NCBI RefSeq assembly: GCF_001591345.1 | Contig: NZ_BCUS01000011.1 | Span: forward strand, 21,458 to 85,457 | Direction of reading: 5' to 3' | DNA: 64,000 nt | Source: Variovorax boronicumulans NBRC 103145 | Lineage (GTDB): Bacteria; Pseudomonadota; Gammaproteobacteria; Burkholderiales; Burkholderiaceae_C | Position numbers and translations under genes: made by a program | Notes under the pieces: generated by a model | The model's input: only the letters and a program-made list of their open reading frames with translations | Told to the model about the DNA's origin: nothing | The model's database searches: none | Shown here: piece by piece, positions 18,900-28,659 of the stretch | Layout: each line of letters starts with the position of its first letter | Position numbering within the stretch: the first letter of the stretch is position 1

Positions 18900-19907
18900 A
18901 TGAACATTGTGATCCTCGACGACTACCAGGACGCCGTGCGCAAGCTGCAGTGCGCTGCCAAGCTGGACGCTTACGCCGCCAAGGTCTACACCAACACGGT
19001 CAAAGGCATCGGTCAGCTGTCGGTTCGCCTCAAGGATGCGGACGTCATCGTGCTCATCCGCGAGCGCAGCCAGATCTCCCGCCAGCTGATCGAGAAGCTG
19101 CCCAAGCTCAAGCTGATTTCCCAGACCGGTCGCGTCGGCGGCCACATCGACGTCACGGCCTGCACCGAACGCGGTGTGGCGGTGGCCGAGGGCTCGGGCT
19201 CGCCGCAGGCGCCCGCCGAACTCACCTGGGCGCTGATCATGGCGGCCATGCGCCGCCTGCCGCAGTACATCAGCAACCTCAAGCACGGGGCCTGGCAGCA
19301 GTCGGGCCTCAAGTCGGCGTCGATGCCGCCGAATTTCGGCGTGGGCTCGGTGCTCAAGGGCAAGACGCTGTGCATCTGGGGCTACGGCCGCATCGGCCAG
19401 CTGGTGGCGCGCTACGGACAGGCCTTCGGCATGCAGGTGGTGATCTGGGGCCGCGAGGCCAGCTGCGCCAAGGCGCGCTCCGACGGCTTCCAGGTGGCGC
19501 AGAACCGCCACGAATTCTTTGCCGCCGCCGACGTGCTGTCGGTGCACCTGCGGCTCAACGAGGACACCCAGGGTCTCGTCAAGCTCGAAGACCTCTCGCG
19601 CATGAAGCCGACGGCGCTGTTCGTCAACACCTCGCGCGCCGAGCTGGTCGAGGCCGACGCCCTGTTGGCTGCGCTCAACCGCGGCCGTCCCGGACTGGCG
19701 GCCATCGACGTGTTCGAGAGCGAGCCGCCGCTGCAGGGCCATGCGCTGCTGCGCCTCGAGAACTGCATCTGTACGCCGCACATCGGCTACGTCGAGCAGG
19801 AAAGCTACGAAAGCTACTTCGGCCAGGCGTTCGACAACGTCGTGAGCTTCATCAAGGGCAATCCCACGAACATCGTGAACCCCGGCGCGCTGCAGGTCCG
19901 GCGGTGA
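18900..19907 (+). CDS. D-2-hydroxyacid dehydrogenase family protein
   Basis: Members of this NAD(P)-dependent family reduce 2-keto acids or oxidise D-2-hydroxyacids. The 335-residue protein has the Rossmann motif GYGRIG (161-166) and the expected catalytic triad Arg246 (NTSRAELV), Glu275 (FESEPP) and His294 (CTPHIGY). The substrate cannot be deduced; the SerA/phosphoglycerate branch and several glyoxylate reductases share this layout. The MFS transporter gene starts four bases after its stop, so the pair may handle uptake or efflux and conversion of one organic acid. Confidence 0.9.
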   Translation: MNIVILDDYQDAVRKLQCAAKLDAYAAKVYTNTVKGIGQLSVRLKDADVIVLIRERSQISRQLIEKLPKLKLISQTGRVGGHIDVTACTERGVAVAEGSGSPQAPAELTWALIMAAMRRLPQYISNLKHGAWQQSGLKSASMPPNFGVGSVLKGKTLCIWGYGRIGQLVARYGQAFGMQVVIWGREASCAKARSDGFQVAQNRHEFFAAADVLSVHLRLNEDTQGLVKLEDLSRMKPTALFVNTSRAELVEADALLAALNRGRPGLAAIDVFESEPPLQGHALLRLENCICTPHIGYVEQESYESYFGQAFDNVVSFIKGNPTNIVNPGALQVRR

Positions 19908-19911
19908 ACGC

Positions 19912-21072
19912 ATGAGCCGGCCCGCGCCGCAGCGAGGCGCGCTCTGGGCGCTGCTGGCCGGCAATTTCGTGATCGGCACGGGCGTGATGGTCGTGCCGGG
20001 CACCCTCAATGAGATCAGCGCCTCCTTGGCCATCAAGGTCGCCACCGCAGGCCAGCTGATCAGCGCGGCCGCCTTCGTGATGTGTCTGGGCGCCCCGCTG
20101 CTGGCCGCCGCGGTCGCCGGCTGGGACCGCCGCAAGCTGCTGGCCCTCACCCTGCTCTGGTACGCCGCGGGGCACGTCGCCGCGGCGCTCGTGCCCAGCT
20201 TCGGCGCGCTGCTGCCGGTGCGCATGCTGACGGTGATCGCGCCCGCCATCTTCACGCCCCAGGCCGCGGCCTGCGCCGGCATGCTGGTGCCGCCCGAGCA
20301 GCGCGGGCGCGCCGTCACCTTCGTCTTTCTCGGCTGGTCGGTGGCCTCGGTACTGGGCCTGCCGATCGGCGCGCTGATCGGCGGCCACCTGGGCTGGCGC
20401 ATGGCCTTCATGGCCATCGCGGCGCTCAGCGTCGTGAGCGCCGCCTCGGTCTGGCTCACGCTGCCCAACGGCATCCGGCCCGCCGCGCTCACGGCCGCCG
20501 CCTGGTCGCGCGTGCTGCGCAGCCCGGTGCTGATGGGCATCGTGTCGGTCACGGCGCTGCAGGGCGTCGGCCAGTTCGTGCTGTTCAGCTATTTCGGCCC
20601 GCTGCTCAAGCAGGGCTTCGGCGCCGATGCCAACACGCTGAGCCTGATGTGGGCGCTGTTCGGCGCCTTCGGCCTGTTGGGCAACATGGTGGTGAGTCGC
20701 TACATCGACCGCGTCGGCGCCGGGCGCATGGTGCTCCTGACGACCGGGCTGATCGCGCTGAGCCTGCTGCTGTGGCCGCTGGCCAGCACGCTGGCATGGC
20801 TCGCCGTGGTGCTCGTGCCCTGGGGTCTGGGCTGCTTTGCCACCAACTCCTCGCAGCAGGCGCGCCTCGTGGGGCTGGCGCCCGCCCTGGCGCCGGGCTC
20901 GGTGGCGCTCAACAGCTCGGGCATCTACATCGGCCAGGCCCTGGGTGCGGCGCTGGGCGGCTGGCTGCTGGCGAACGACGCCACCGAGTGGATGAGCCGG
21001 GTCGGTTTTGCACTGATGTTGCTGGCGATGGGACTGAGCATCGCCATCGACCGCAGCCGCCGCCCGGCCTGA
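19912..21072 (+). CDS. MFS transporter, drug:H+ antiporter-like (DHA1 type)
   Basis: A 386-residue inner-membrane protein with about twelve hydrophobic segments and the cytoplasmic loop motif GWDRRK between helices 2 and 3. A PPEQRGRAVTFVFLGWSVAS segment matches the DHA1/arabinose-efflux branch of the major facilitator superfamily. The substrate is unknown. It starts four bases after the 2-hydroxyacid dehydrogenase and is probably co-translated with it; a 133-base gap then precedes the acyl-CoA cluster. Confidence 0.88.
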   Translation: MSRPAPQRGALWALLAGNFVIGTGVMVVPGTLNEISASLAIKVATAGQLISAAAFVMCLGAPLLAAAVAGWDRRKLLALTLLWYAAGHVAAALVPSFGALLPVRMLTVIAPAIFTPQAAACAGMLVPPEQRGRAVTFVFLGWSVASVLGLPIGALIGGHLGWRMAFMAIAALSVVSAASVWLTLPNGIRPAALTAAAWSRVLRSPVLMGIVSVTALQGVGQFVLFSYFGPLLKQGFGADANTLSLMWALFGAFGLLGNMVVSRYIDRVGAGRMVLLTTGLIALSLLLWPLASTLAWLAVVLVPWGLGCFATNSSQQARLVGLAPALAPGSVALNSSGIYIGQALGAALGGWLLANDATEWMSRVGFALMLLAMGLSIAIDRSRRPA

Positions 21073-21205
21073 ATCCGATGCCCCGCGTAACACCCGGGGC
21101 GCGGGCCTCCCGCGAGATTGCAAAATCGGAGCTTTCGTCCGTGTCGCGCACCCGCGCCGGCGCGGCCGCCCCAGACACCCACCAACCCATGAGAACCCTG
21201 ATCCC

Positions 21206-22726
21206 ATGACAGTGAACTACCCCCGAATCGGCGTGATCGGCGCCGGCGCCATGGGGCGCGGCATCGCGCAGATCGCCGTCCAGGCCGGCAGCGAAGTGCT
21301 GCTGCTCGACAGCTTCGCAGACGCCGCCGAGCGTGGCCGCGAGGCCCTCGCCGCCCAATGGAACAAGCTCCACGAGAAGGGCAAGATCGACGCCCCCACG
21401 CGCGACGCCTACGTGGCGCGCGTGAAGGCGGTCGACGGCATGCAGGCGCTCGCGGGCTGCGACCTCGTGGTCGAGGCGGTCGTCGAAAACCTCGAGGTCA
21501 AGCGCACGCTGTTCCGCGAGCTCGAAGACGTGGTCGCGCCCACGGCCACGCTGGTCACCAACACCTCGTCGCTGTCGGTCACGGCCATCGCGGCCGGCCT
21601 GCAGCACCCCGCGCGCTTTGCGGGCTTTCACTTCTTCAACCCCGTGCCGCTGATGAAGGTGGTCGAGGTGGTGGCGGGCTTCAAGACCTCGCCCGAGGTC
21701 TGCCAGAAGCTGGCCGGCTATGCCACGCAGATGGGCCACAGCGCCGTGCAGGCGCAGGACACGCCCGGCTTCATCGTCAACCACGCGGGCCGCGGCTACG
21801 GCACCGAGGCGCTGCGCATCGTCGGCGAAGGCGTGGCCGACTTCGCCACCATCGACCGCATCCTGAAGGACCAGGCGGGTTTTCGCCTCGGCCCGTTCGA
21901 GCTGCTCGACCTCACGGCACTCGACGTGTCGCACCCGGTGATGGAGTCGATCTACCACCAGTACTTCGAAGAGCCGCGCTTCCGACCCAGCGTGATCACC
22001 GCGCAGCGCCTGGCCGCCGGCGCGCTGGGCCGCAAGACCGGCGAAGGCTTCTACCGCTACGACAACGGCGTGATGCAGCAAACGCCCGAAGCGCCGGCGC
22101 CGGTGATCGAAGGCACGCCCGCGGTCTGGGTGTCGCCGCGCGCCGCGCGCCGCGCCGAGCTGCTGCGCCTGGTGAACACGCTGGGTGCGCAGATCGACAG
22201 CGGCAGCGCTCCCGCACCGCAGTCGATCATCCTGGTCGCGCCGCTGGGCTTCGACGTGACGACGGTCGCGGCCGTCGAGCGGCTGGACGCCACGCGCACC
22301 GTCGGCATCGACATGCTGATCGACGACGCCGCCACCAAGCGCCGCGTGCTCGCCACCAACCCGGCCACGCGCCGCGACGTGCGCGACGCCGCGCATGCCC
22401 TGTTCGCGCGCGACGGCAAGGCCGTGAGCGTCATCCGCGACAGCGGCGGCTTCGTCACGCAGCGCGTGATCGGCGCCATCGTCAACATCGCCGCCGACAT
22501 GTGCCAGCAGCGCGTGTGCACGCCGGCCGACCTCGAGACCGCCGTGCAGCTGGGCCTGGGCTATCCGCGCGGCCCGCTCGCCATGGGCAACCTCTACGGA
22601 CCGACCAACATGCTCGAGGTGCTGTTCAACCTGCAGACCGTGTATGGCGACCCGCGCTATCGCCCGAGTCCGTGGCTGCGCCGCCGCGGCGCGCTGGGCC
22701 TGAGCCTGTTGCACGAAGAAGAATAA
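21206..22726 (+). CDS. 3-hydroxyacyl-CoA dehydrogenase (PaaH/PaaC-like)
   Basis: Oxidises 3-hydroxyacyl-CoA to 3-ketoacyl-CoA with NAD. The 506-residue protein has the N-terminal Rossmann motif GAGAMGRGIAQIA, the FHFFNPVPLMKVVEVV catalytic-histidine region and DTPGFIVNHAGRGYGTEAL, then a second C-terminal helical domain (QLGLGYPRGPLAMGNLYG). This doubled form is usual for phenylacetate-type enzymes such as PaaH. No paa ring-cleavage genes are nearby, so the substrate is more likely a fatty or hydroxylated acyl-CoA. It is the first gene of a five-gene cluster. Confidence 0.92.
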   Translation: MTVNYPRIGVIGAGAMGRGIAQIAVQAGSEVLLLDSFADAAERGREALAAQWNKLHEKGKIDAPTRDAYVARVKAVDGMQALAGCDLVVEAVVENLEVKRTLFRELEDVVAPTATLVTNTSSLSVTAIAAGLQHPARFAGFHFFNPVPLMKVVEVVAGFKTSPEVCQKLAGYATQMGHSAVQAQDTPGFIVNHAGRGYGTEALRIVGEGVADFATIDRILKDQAGFRLGPFELLDLTALDVSHPVMESIYHQYFEEPRFRPSVITAQRLAAGALGRKTGEGFYRYDNGVMQQTPEAPAPVIEGTPAVWVSPRAARRAELLRLVNTLGAQIDSGSAPAPQSIILVAPLGFDVTTVAAVERLDATRTVGIDMLIDDAATKRRVLATNPATRRDVRDAAHALFARDGKAVSVIRDSGGFVTQRVIGAIVNIAADMCQQRVCTPADLETAVQLGLGYPRGPLAMGNLYGPTNMLEVLFNLQTVYGDPRYRPSPWLRRRGALGLSLLHEEE

Positions 22727-22737
22727 GCACGCACACC

Positions 22738-23517
22738 ATGACCGCCGAACTCAAGAGCACCAGCGAAGGCAGCACCATGGTGCTGACCATCGTCAACCCG
22801 ACCCAGCGCAATGCACTGGGCCCCGAGATCTATGCCGCCGGCATCGAGGCGCTGAACGGCGCCGAGAGCAGCGACGAGATCCGCAGCGTCGTCATCGTGG
22901 GCGAAGGCGCCTGGTTCTGCGCCGGCGGCTCGCTGCAGCGGCTGCTGGCCAACCGCCAGCTCGACCGCTCGGTGCAGGCCGAGAGCATCGAGGGCCTGCA
23001 CAACTGGATCGACTCGATCCGCACCTTCCCCAAGCCGGTGATCGCGGCCGTCGAGGGCGCGGCGGCCGGCGCCGGCTTCTCGCTCGCGCTGGCCTGCGAC
23101 TTCGTCGTGGCCGCGCGCGACGCCGTGTTCGCGGCCTCGTACAGCAACGTGGCGCTGTCGCCCGACGGCGGCCTCAGCTGGCACCTCGGGCAGGCGCTGC
23201 CGCGCCAGCTGGCGAGCGAATGGCTGATGAACGGCGAGCGCATCGAGGCCGCGCGCCTGCATGCCTTCGGCCTCGTCAACGAGCTCACCGACAGCGGACA
23301 GGCGCTGGCCGGTGCGCTGGCCCTGGCCACCCGCCTGAACGCGCGCGCGCCGAACTCGCTGGCCAGTATCAAGGAGCTGCTGAGCGACGCGCGCGGCGCC
23401 ACGCTGGCGTCGCAGCTATCGCAGGAGCGCGATCATTTCGTGCGCAACCTGCACCACGCGAACGCGGGCATCGGCATCGCCGCGTTCCTCGACAAGACAC
23501 CGCCACGCTACGAGTGA
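22738..23517 (+). CDS. Enoyl-CoA hydratase/isomerase family protein
   Basis: Hydrates enoyl-CoA esters or isomerises double bonds. The 259-residue crotonase-fold protein has both oxyanion-hole segments, GAWFCAGGSLQ and AAAGAGFSLALACD. The PDGGLSWHLGQALPRQ stretch corresponds to the second catalytic region. The strict ECH glutamates are not obvious (PDGGL replaces the usual P-E-x-G-L), so isomerase or other crotonase chemistry is possible. It starts 11 bases after the dehydrogenase. Confidence 0.88.
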   Translation: MTAELKSTSEGSTMVLTIVNPTQRNALGPEIYAAGIEALNGAESSDEIRSVVIVGEGAWFCAGGSLQRLLANRQLDRSVQAESIEGLHNWIDSIRTFPKPVIAAVEGAAAGAGFSLALACDFVVAARDAVFAASYSNVALSPDGGLSWHLGQALPRQLASEWLMNGERIEAARLHAFGLVNELTDSGQALAGALALATRLNARAPNSLASIKELLSDARGATLASQLSQERDHFVRNLHHANAGIGIAAFLDKTPPRYE

Positions 23518-23577
23518 CGCCTGACGGCGTCGCTCTTGAGACACCCCACAGCTTTTCAGTCGCCGAGAGGACAGACC

Positions 23578-24297
23578 ATGGACGACCCCATTCTTACCAT
23601 CGAAGAACGTGAAGCGATCAACAGTGGTCGCTGGTTTTCTTCCCTATCTCCATCGCTACGGCACGACATCCTCCGATGCGCCTTTGTCAAACGCTACAAG
23701 GACGGCGACCTGCTCGCCGCGCGCGGCGACCCGCCCGAGCACTGGATCGCCTGTGCCAAGGGGGCGTTGCGCGTGAGCTCGACCGCGGTGTCGGGCAAGC
23801 AGGTGACGCTGACCTACGTCGAACCGGGCATCTGGTTCGGCGACGTGGCGATGTTCGACGGGGAACGGCGCACGCACGACACGTACTCGCACGGCGACAC
23901 CACCGTGCTGTGCGTGGCGCGGGCCGACTTCCAGAAGATCCTGGCCACGCACGTCGAGCTGTACGAAGCGCTGATGCGGCTGCAGGCGCGCCGCATCCGC
24001 ACGCTGTTCGGGCTGGTGGAAGACCTCAACACCCTGCCCTTGCGCGCACGCCTGGCCAAGCAGCTCATCCATCTGGTGCGCAGCTACGGTGTGCCCAACC
24101 TGGACGACGGCAGCCAGACGCGCATCGGCCTGCAACTGGCGCAGGAAGAACTCGCGCAGCTGCTCGGCGCCTCGCGCCAGCGGGTCAACCAGGAACTCAA
24201 GACGATGGAGCGCGAGGGCACCATCCGGATCGAGCCGGCCGGACTGGTCGTGCTGGACCGCTCGGCGCTGATGCACATCTCTGAAGCAGACAACTAA
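23578..24297 (+). CDS. Crp/Fnr-family transcriptional regulator
   Basis: A 239-residue regulator with an N-terminal cyclic-nucleotide-like domain (DGDLLAARGDPPEHW to GIWFGDVAMFDGERR) and a C-terminal winged helix (LAQEELAQLLGASRQRVNQEL). The recognition helix GASRQRVNQELK resembles Crp more than Fnr. No Fnr-type N-terminal cysteine cluster is present, so it is not an iron-sulphur oxygen sensor. GAGAGG precedes the ATG. Lying inside the acyl-CoA operon, it most likely controls this cluster, sensing an unknown ligand. Confidence 0.92.
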   Translation: MDDPILTIEEREAINSGRWFSSLSPSLRHDILRCAFVKRYKDGDLLAARGDPPEHWIACAKGALRVSSTAVSGKQVTLTYVEPGIWFGDVAMFDGERRTHDTYSHGDTTVLCVARADFQKILATHVELYEALMRLQARRIRTLFGLVEDLNTLPLRARLAKQLIHLVRSYGVPNLDDGSQTRIGLQLAQEELAQLLGASRQRVNQELKTMEREGTIRIEPAGLVVLDRSALMHISEADN

Positions 24298-24308
24298 AAA
24301 GATTCGAC

Positions 24309-25415
24309 ATGAGCCAGGACTTCTCCAGTTTCATCGGCACCCGCGCGGTGTCCCAACAGCACACCTTCGACGTGGACGCGCTCGCGGCCTGGCTCGAAAA
24401 GAACCTCGAGGGCTTCCAGGGTCCGTTGACGGTCGAGATGTTCAAGGGCGGCCAGTCGAACCCGACCTACAAGCTCGTCACGCCCACGCAGAGCTACGTG
24501 ATGCGCGCCAAGCCCGGTCCGGTCGCCAAGCTGCTGCCCTCGGCCCATGCGGTCGAGCGCGAATACAAGGTGATGCGCGGCCTGCAGGGCACCGACGTGC
24601 CCGTGCCGCGCATGCACTGCCTGTGCGAAGACGAGGCCATCATCGGCCGCGCCTTCTACATCATGGAGTTCATGCAGGGCCGCGTGCTGTGGGACCAGTC
24701 GCTGCCCGGCTTCAGCAACGCCGAACGCGCCGCCTACTACGACGAGATGAATCGCGTCATCGCGGCGCTGCACACGGTCGACTTCGCCGCCCGCGGCCTG
24801 GGCGACTATGGCAAGCCCGGCAACTACTTCGAGCGCCAGATCGGCCGCTGGAGCAAGCAGTACAAGGCCTCGGCCGATGGCGCCGGCGAACTGTCGCAGC
24901 CCATCGAGGCCATGGTGCGCCTGATCGACTGGCTGCCCGCCCACATGCCGGCGAGCGCACGCGACGAGAGCAAGGTCTCCATCGTGCATGGCGACTACCG
25001 CCTGGACAACGTGATGTTCCACGCCACCGAGCCGCGGATCATCGCGGTGCTCGACTGGGAGCTCTCCACGCTGGGCCATCCGCTGGCCGACTTCAGCTAC
25101 CACTGCATGTCGTGGCACATGCCCCCCACCACCGGCCGCGGCATCGGCGGCGTGGACGTGGCGGCGCTGGGCATTCCCACCGAGAGCGAATACATCCGCC
25201 GCTACTGCGAGCGCACGAGCATCAGCACGCCCGAGGCGCTGGCGCCCGACTGGAATTTCTACCAGGCCTACAACCTGTTTCGCATGGCCGCCATCCTGCA
25301 GGGCATTGCGAAACGCGTCGAAGCCGGTACCGCATCGAGCGAGCAAGCCGTGGCGTCCGCCCGTGGCGCACGGCCGATGGCCGAGATGGCCTGGCAATTT
25401 GCCCAAAAGGCATAG
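24309..25415 (+). CDS. APH-fold kinase, probable acyl-CoA hydroxyl kinase (LvaA/ACAD10-11 kinase-like)
   Basis: The 368-residue protein has the aminoglycoside/choline phosphotransferase fold: nucleotide loop [10 protein letters not shown] (45-54), MRAKPG lysine region (65-70), Brenner motif HGDYRLDN with Asp229 and Asn234, and the DWE metal motif (249-251). In human ACAD10/ACAD11 this domain is fused to an acyl-CoA dehydrogenase. In Pseudomonas levulinate catabolism the stand-alone LvaA phosphorylates 4-hydroxyacyl-CoA. Here it is followed after 34 bases by the matching dehydrogenase, so the same role is inferred. Antibiotic phosphorylation is much less likely in this context. Confidence 0.85.
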   Translation: MSQDFSSFIGTRAVSQQHTFDVDALAAWLEKNLEGFQGPLTVEMFKGGQSNPTYKLVTPTQSYVMRAKPGPVAKLLPSAHAVEREYKVMRGLQGTDVPVPRMHCLCEDEAIIGRAFYIMEFMQGRVLWDQSLPGFSNAERAAYYDEMNRVIAALHTVDFAARGLGDYGKPGNYFERQIGRWSKQYKASADGAGELSQPIEAMVRLIDWLPAHMPASARDESKVSIVHGDYRLDNVMFHATEPRIIAVLDWELSTLGHPLADFSYHCMSWHMPPTTGRGIGGVDVAALGIPTESEYIRRYCERTSISTPEALAPDWNFYQAYNLFRMAAILQGIAKRVEAGTASSEQAVASARGARPMAEMAWQFAQKA

Positions 25416-25449
25416 CCAGCCCTCCCCCTTAACCCCACCAGGAGACAGC

Positions 25450-26727
25450 ATGGATTTCGAATATTCGGCCAAAACCAAGGAGCTTCAGAAGCGCGTTCTC
25501 GCCTTCATGGAAGACCACATCTACCCGGCCGAAGCCGAGTACAGCGCCGAACTGGCCGCCAACACGGTCGCCGGCAAGCGCTGGAGCGCCCTGCAGACCG
25601 TCGAGAAGCTCAAGGCCAAGGCCAAGGCGCAAGGCCTGTGGAACCTGTTCCTGCCGGTCGACAGCGCCTCGGCCTCCGGCTATGAGGGTGCGGGCCTGAC
25701 CAATCAGGAATACGCCCCGCTGGCCGAGATCATGGGCCGGGTGCCATGGGCCTCCGAAGCCTTCAACTGCTCGGCCCCCGACACCGGCAACATGGAAACC
25801 ATCGCCCGCTACGGCTCGGAAGAGATCAAGGCGCGCTGGCTCAAGCCGCTGCTCGAAGGCCAGATCCGCTCGGCCTTCGCGATGACCGAACCCGACGTCG
25901 CCTCCAGCGATGCCACCAACATCGCCACCCGCATCGAGCGCCAGGGCGACGAGTACGTCATCAACGGCCACAAGTGGTGGATCTCCGGTGCCGCCGATCC
26001 GCGCTGCGCCGTGTTCGTCACCATGGGCAAGACCGACCCCGAGGCGCCCAAGCACTCGCAGCAGAGCATGGTCATCGTGCCGGCCGATGCCAAGGGCATC
26101 CGCATCGTGCGTCCGCTGAACGTGATGGGCTACGACGACGCGCCGCACGGCCACGTCGAGATGTACTTCGAGAACGTGCGCGTGCCCGTCGGCAACATCC
26201 TGCTGGGCGAAGGCCGCGGCTTCGAGATCGCCCAAGGCCGCCTTGGCCCCGGACGCATCCACCACTGCATGCGCCTGATCGGCCTGGCCGAGCGCGCGCT
26301 CGAACTGATGTGCAAGCGCGCCTCGTCGCGCGTGGCCTTCGGCAAGACCGTCGCCTCGCAGACCGTCACGCAGGAACGCATCGCCGAAGCGCGCTGCAAG
26401 ATCGACATGGCCCGCCTGCTCACGCTGAAGGCCGCCTGGCTGATGGACGTGGCCGGCAACAAGGTCGCGCGCACCGAGATCGCCATGATCAAGGTGGTGG
26501 CGCCCACCATGGCCTGCCAGGTCATCGACTGGGCCATGCAGGTCCACGGCGGCGGCGGCATGTGCGACGACTTCCCGCTGGCCTCGGCCTATGCGCAGGC
26601 ACGCACGCTGCGCTTTGCCGACGGTCCGGACGAAGTGCACCGCAACGCGATCGCCAAGTGGGAGCTGGGCAAGTACGCCGCCGACAAGTCGGGTGCCACC
26701 GCCGACGCGCCTGTCACGCGCTTCTGA
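25450..26727 (+). CDS. Acyl-CoA dehydrogenase, ACAD10/11-like
   Basis: A 425-residue flavoprotein dehydrogenase starting [16 protein letters not shown] after a GGAGACAGC site. FAD and substrate motifs [15 protein letters not shown] and [16 protein letters not shown] are present, with [15 protein letters not shown] near the C-terminus. The segment usually reading YEGT(S/E) with the catalytic Glu is replaced by ADGPDEVH (D391 to H397), which I recall as a mark of the ACAD10/11 branch. In that branch the enzyme acts on a 4-phosphoacyl-CoA supplied by an APH-type kinase, whose gene lies directly upstream. It is the last gene of the cluster. Confidence 0.92.
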   Translation: MDFEYSAKTKELQKRVLAFMEDHIYPAEAEYSAELAANTVAGKRWSALQTVEKLKAKAKAQGLWNLFLPVDSASASGYEGAGLTNQEYAPLAEIMGRVPWASEAFNCSAPDTGNMETIARYGSEEIKARWLKPLLEGQIRSAFAMTEPDVASSDATNIATRIERQGDEYVINGHKWWISGAADPRCAVFVTMGKTDPEAPKHSQQSMVIVPADAKGIRIVRPLNVMGYDDAPHGHVEMYFENVRVPVGNILLGEGRGFEIAQGRLGPGRIHHCMRLIGLAERALELMCKRASSRVAFGKTVASQTVTQERIAEARCKIDMARLLTLKAAWLMDVAGNKVARTEIAMIKVVAPTMACQVIDWAMQVHGGGGMCDDFPLASAYAQARTLRFADGPDEVHRNAIAKWELGKYAADKSGATADAPVTRF

Positions 26728-26742
26728 TCCGGAAAAAAGAAA

Positions 26743-26768
26743 GGGCGCGATCGCCGCGCCCTTCTCTT
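26743..26768 (+). terminator. Intrinsic terminator of the acyl-CoA cluster
   Basis: A 7-bp stem GGGCGCG/CGCGCCC with a 5-base loop, preceded by an A-run and followed by TTCTCTTT, 15 bases after the acyl-CoA dehydrogenase stop. Confidence 0.75.
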
Positions 26769-26780
26769 TCCAATCTGGCC

Positions 26781-26818
26781 ATGCCGCCTACGCCTTGCGC
26801 GTCGGCGGCATTTTTATT
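26781..26818 (+). terminator. Second terminator downstream of the acyl-CoA cluster
   Basis: An 8-bp perfect stem ATGCCGCC/GGCGGCAT with a 15-base loop, followed by TTTTTATTT. It backs up the preceding terminator and ends 13 bases from the convergent GNAT gene. Confidence 0.75.
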
Positions 26819-26830
26819 TACCGCATTCGG

Positions 26831-27325
26831 TCAGAGCTTCTTCTGCAGGAAGACGGCGTGGCCGAATTCCGGGTCGAGCTGGTAGCTGACGAAGCCCTCG
26901 CGCTCGTAGCTGCGCAGCGCGGGCGCGTTGCCCGACAGCACCTCGAGCGTGAGCTTGCAGGCGCCGCGCCGGCGGGCTTCCTGCTCAACCTGCGCGAACA
27001 TCTGCTGCGCCACGCGCTGGCCGCGGTGGCTGGCGCGCACGACCACGTCGTGCACATTCACCAGTGGCTGGCAGGCGAAGGTCGAAAAACCTTCGATGCA
27101 GTTGATCAGGCCGACGGGCGTGTCGCCGTCGAAGGCCAGCACGCTGAACGCCTGCGGACGCGCCGCCAGCGCGGCAGGCAGGCCTTCGCGCACCGATGCG
27201 GGCAACGGCGTGCCGCCGCCGGCGGGGTCGCGCGCGTAGCTGTCGAGCAACTCGACCAGCGCCGCCGCTTGCAGCGGATCGCGGTAGTCGGCCAGGCGGA
27301 TTTCGATGCGGCCCGCCGTCGTCAT
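26831..27325 (-). CDS. GNAT family N-acetyltransferase
   Basis: A 164-residue acetyl-CoA-dependent acetyltransferase of unknown substrate. The acetyl-CoA binding motif [17 protein letters not shown] (R-x-x-G-x-R/A type) and the C-terminal [17 protein letters not shown] are clear. ATG 27325 overlaps the glmM stop as ATGA, so it is translationally coupled to glmM. That invites the idea of amino-sugar acetylation, but glucosamine-1-phosphate acetylation is normally done by GlmU, and no further support is visible. Confidence 0.88.
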   Translation of the reverse strand: MTTAGRIEIRLADYRDPLQAAALVELLDSYARDPAGGGTPLPASVREGLPAALAARPQAFSVLAFDGDTPVGLINCIEGFSTFACQPLVNVHDVVVRASHRGQRVAQQMFAQVEQEARRRGACKLTLEVLSGNAPALRSYEREGFVSYQLDPEFGHAVFLQKKL

Positions 27326-28659
27326 GTGGCGGGCTTGAGCGTGGCCGCGAGGCGCTCGGCGCAAGACTGCGATTGCTTCGGATCGCGCGCCTCGACCATC
27401 ACGCGCACCAGCGGCTCGGTGCCACTCGCACGGATCAGCACGCGGCCCGCATCGCCCAGTTCGGCTTCGATGCGCTTGGTTTCGCTGGCGAGCGCCTGGT
27501 TGCTCTTCCAGTCCTGGCCGGGCGCGAGGCGCACGTTGATCAGCGTCTGCGGGAACAGCGTGACGCCTTCGAGCAGTTGTGCCACCGTCTTGCCGCTGCG
27601 CACGCAGGCCTGCAGCACCTGCAGCGCGCTGACGATGCCGTCGCCCGTGGTGTGGCGGTCGAGCGCCAGCAGGTGGCCGGAGCCTTCGCCGCCGAGCAGC
27701 CAGCCGCGCTTGTCGAGCTCCTCGAGCACGTAGCGGTCGCCGACCTTGGCGCGCACGAACTCGATGTCCTGCGCGCGCAGGGCCATCTCGACGGCCTTGT
27801 TGGTCATCAGCGTGCCGACCACGCCCGCCGGCTTCTCGCCGCGCGCGACGCGTTCGGCCACCATCAGGTACAGCAGCTCGTCGCCGTTGAACAGGCGGCC
27901 GCTGGCGTCGACCAGCTGCAGCCGGTCGGCGTCGCCGTCCAGCGCGATGCCGTAGTCCGCCTTCTGCGCCGTCACCGTGGCAACCAGTGCCTCGGGATGC
28001 GTGGCGCCGAAACCCTTGTTGATGTTGAGCCCGTCGGGCGCACAGCCGATGCTGGTGACGTCCGCGCCGAGTTCGTGGAACACGTTTGGCGCCACCTGGT
28101 AGGCCGCGCCGTGGGCGGCATCGACCACCAGCTTCATGCCGCGCAGCGACAGGTCGTTGGCGAAGGTGCTCTTGCAGAACTCGATGTAGCGGCCGTCCGC
28201 GTCGTTGAGGCGGCGGGCCTTGCCCAGGTTGGCCGAATCCACCCAGACGGGCTCTTCTTCGAGCGCGGCCTCGACGGCCAGCTCCCAGGCGTCGTCGAGC
28301 TTGGTGCCCTGCGCGCTGAAGAACTTGATGCCGTTGTCGGGAAAGGCGTTGTGGCTGGCGCTGATCACCACGCCCAGGCTGGCGCGCTGGGCGCGCGTGA
28401 GGTAGGCCACGCCCGGCGTGGGCAGCGGGCCGAGCAGCACCACGTCGACGCCGGCGGAGTTGAAGCCCGACTCGAGCGCCGACTCGAGCATGTAGCCCGA
28501 GATGCGGGTGTCCTTGCCGATCAGCACCGTGGGACGGGCCTGGGTTTTCTTGAGCACGCGGCCGACGGCGTGCGCGAGGCGCAGCACGAAATCGGGGGTG
28601 ATGGGCGATTGGCCGACCGTGCCGCGGATGCCGTCGGTGCCGAAATACTTACGGGTCAT
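27322..28659 (-). CDS. glmM: Phosphoglucosamine mutase
   Basis: GlmM converts glucosamine-6-phosphate to glucosamine-1-phosphate for peptidoglycan and LPS precursors. The 445-residue protein starts [16 protein letters not shown]. Its phosphoserine motif [12 protein letters not shown] places the active serine at residue 102, as in E. coli. The metal loop DGDADR and the C-terminal [14 protein letters not shown] phosphate-binding loop are intact. It overlaps the folP stop by 4 bases (ATGA). folP-glmM after ftsH is a standard proteobacterial arrangement. Confidence 0.97.
   Translation of the reverse strand: MTRKYFGTDGIRGTVGQSPITPDFVLRLAHAVGRVLKKTQARPTVLIGKDTRISGYMLESALESGFNSAGVDVVLLGPLPTPGVAYLTRAQRASLGVVISASHNAFPDNGIKFFSAQGTKLDDAWELAVEAALEEEPVWVDSANLGKARRLNDADGRYIEFCKSTFANDLSLRGMKLVVDAAHGAAYQVAPNVFHELGADVTSIGCAPDGLNINKGFGATHPEALVATVTAQKADYGIALDGDADRLQLVDASGRLFNGDELLYLMVAERVARGEKPAGVVGTLMTNKAVEMALRAQDIEFVRAKVGDRYVLEELDKRGWLLGGEGSGHLLALDRHTTGDGIVSALQVLQACVRSGKTVAQLLEGVTLFPQTLINVRLAPGQDWKSNQALASETKRIEAELGDAGRVLIRASGTEPLVRVMVEARDPKQSQSCAERLAATLKPAT

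Noticed and set aside
24309..25415. Aminoglycoside resistance gene
   Set aside because: The fold is APH-like, but the gene lies in an acyl-CoA operon ahead of an ACAD10/11-type dehydrogenase, and the sequence resembles that kinase group more than resistance enzymes.
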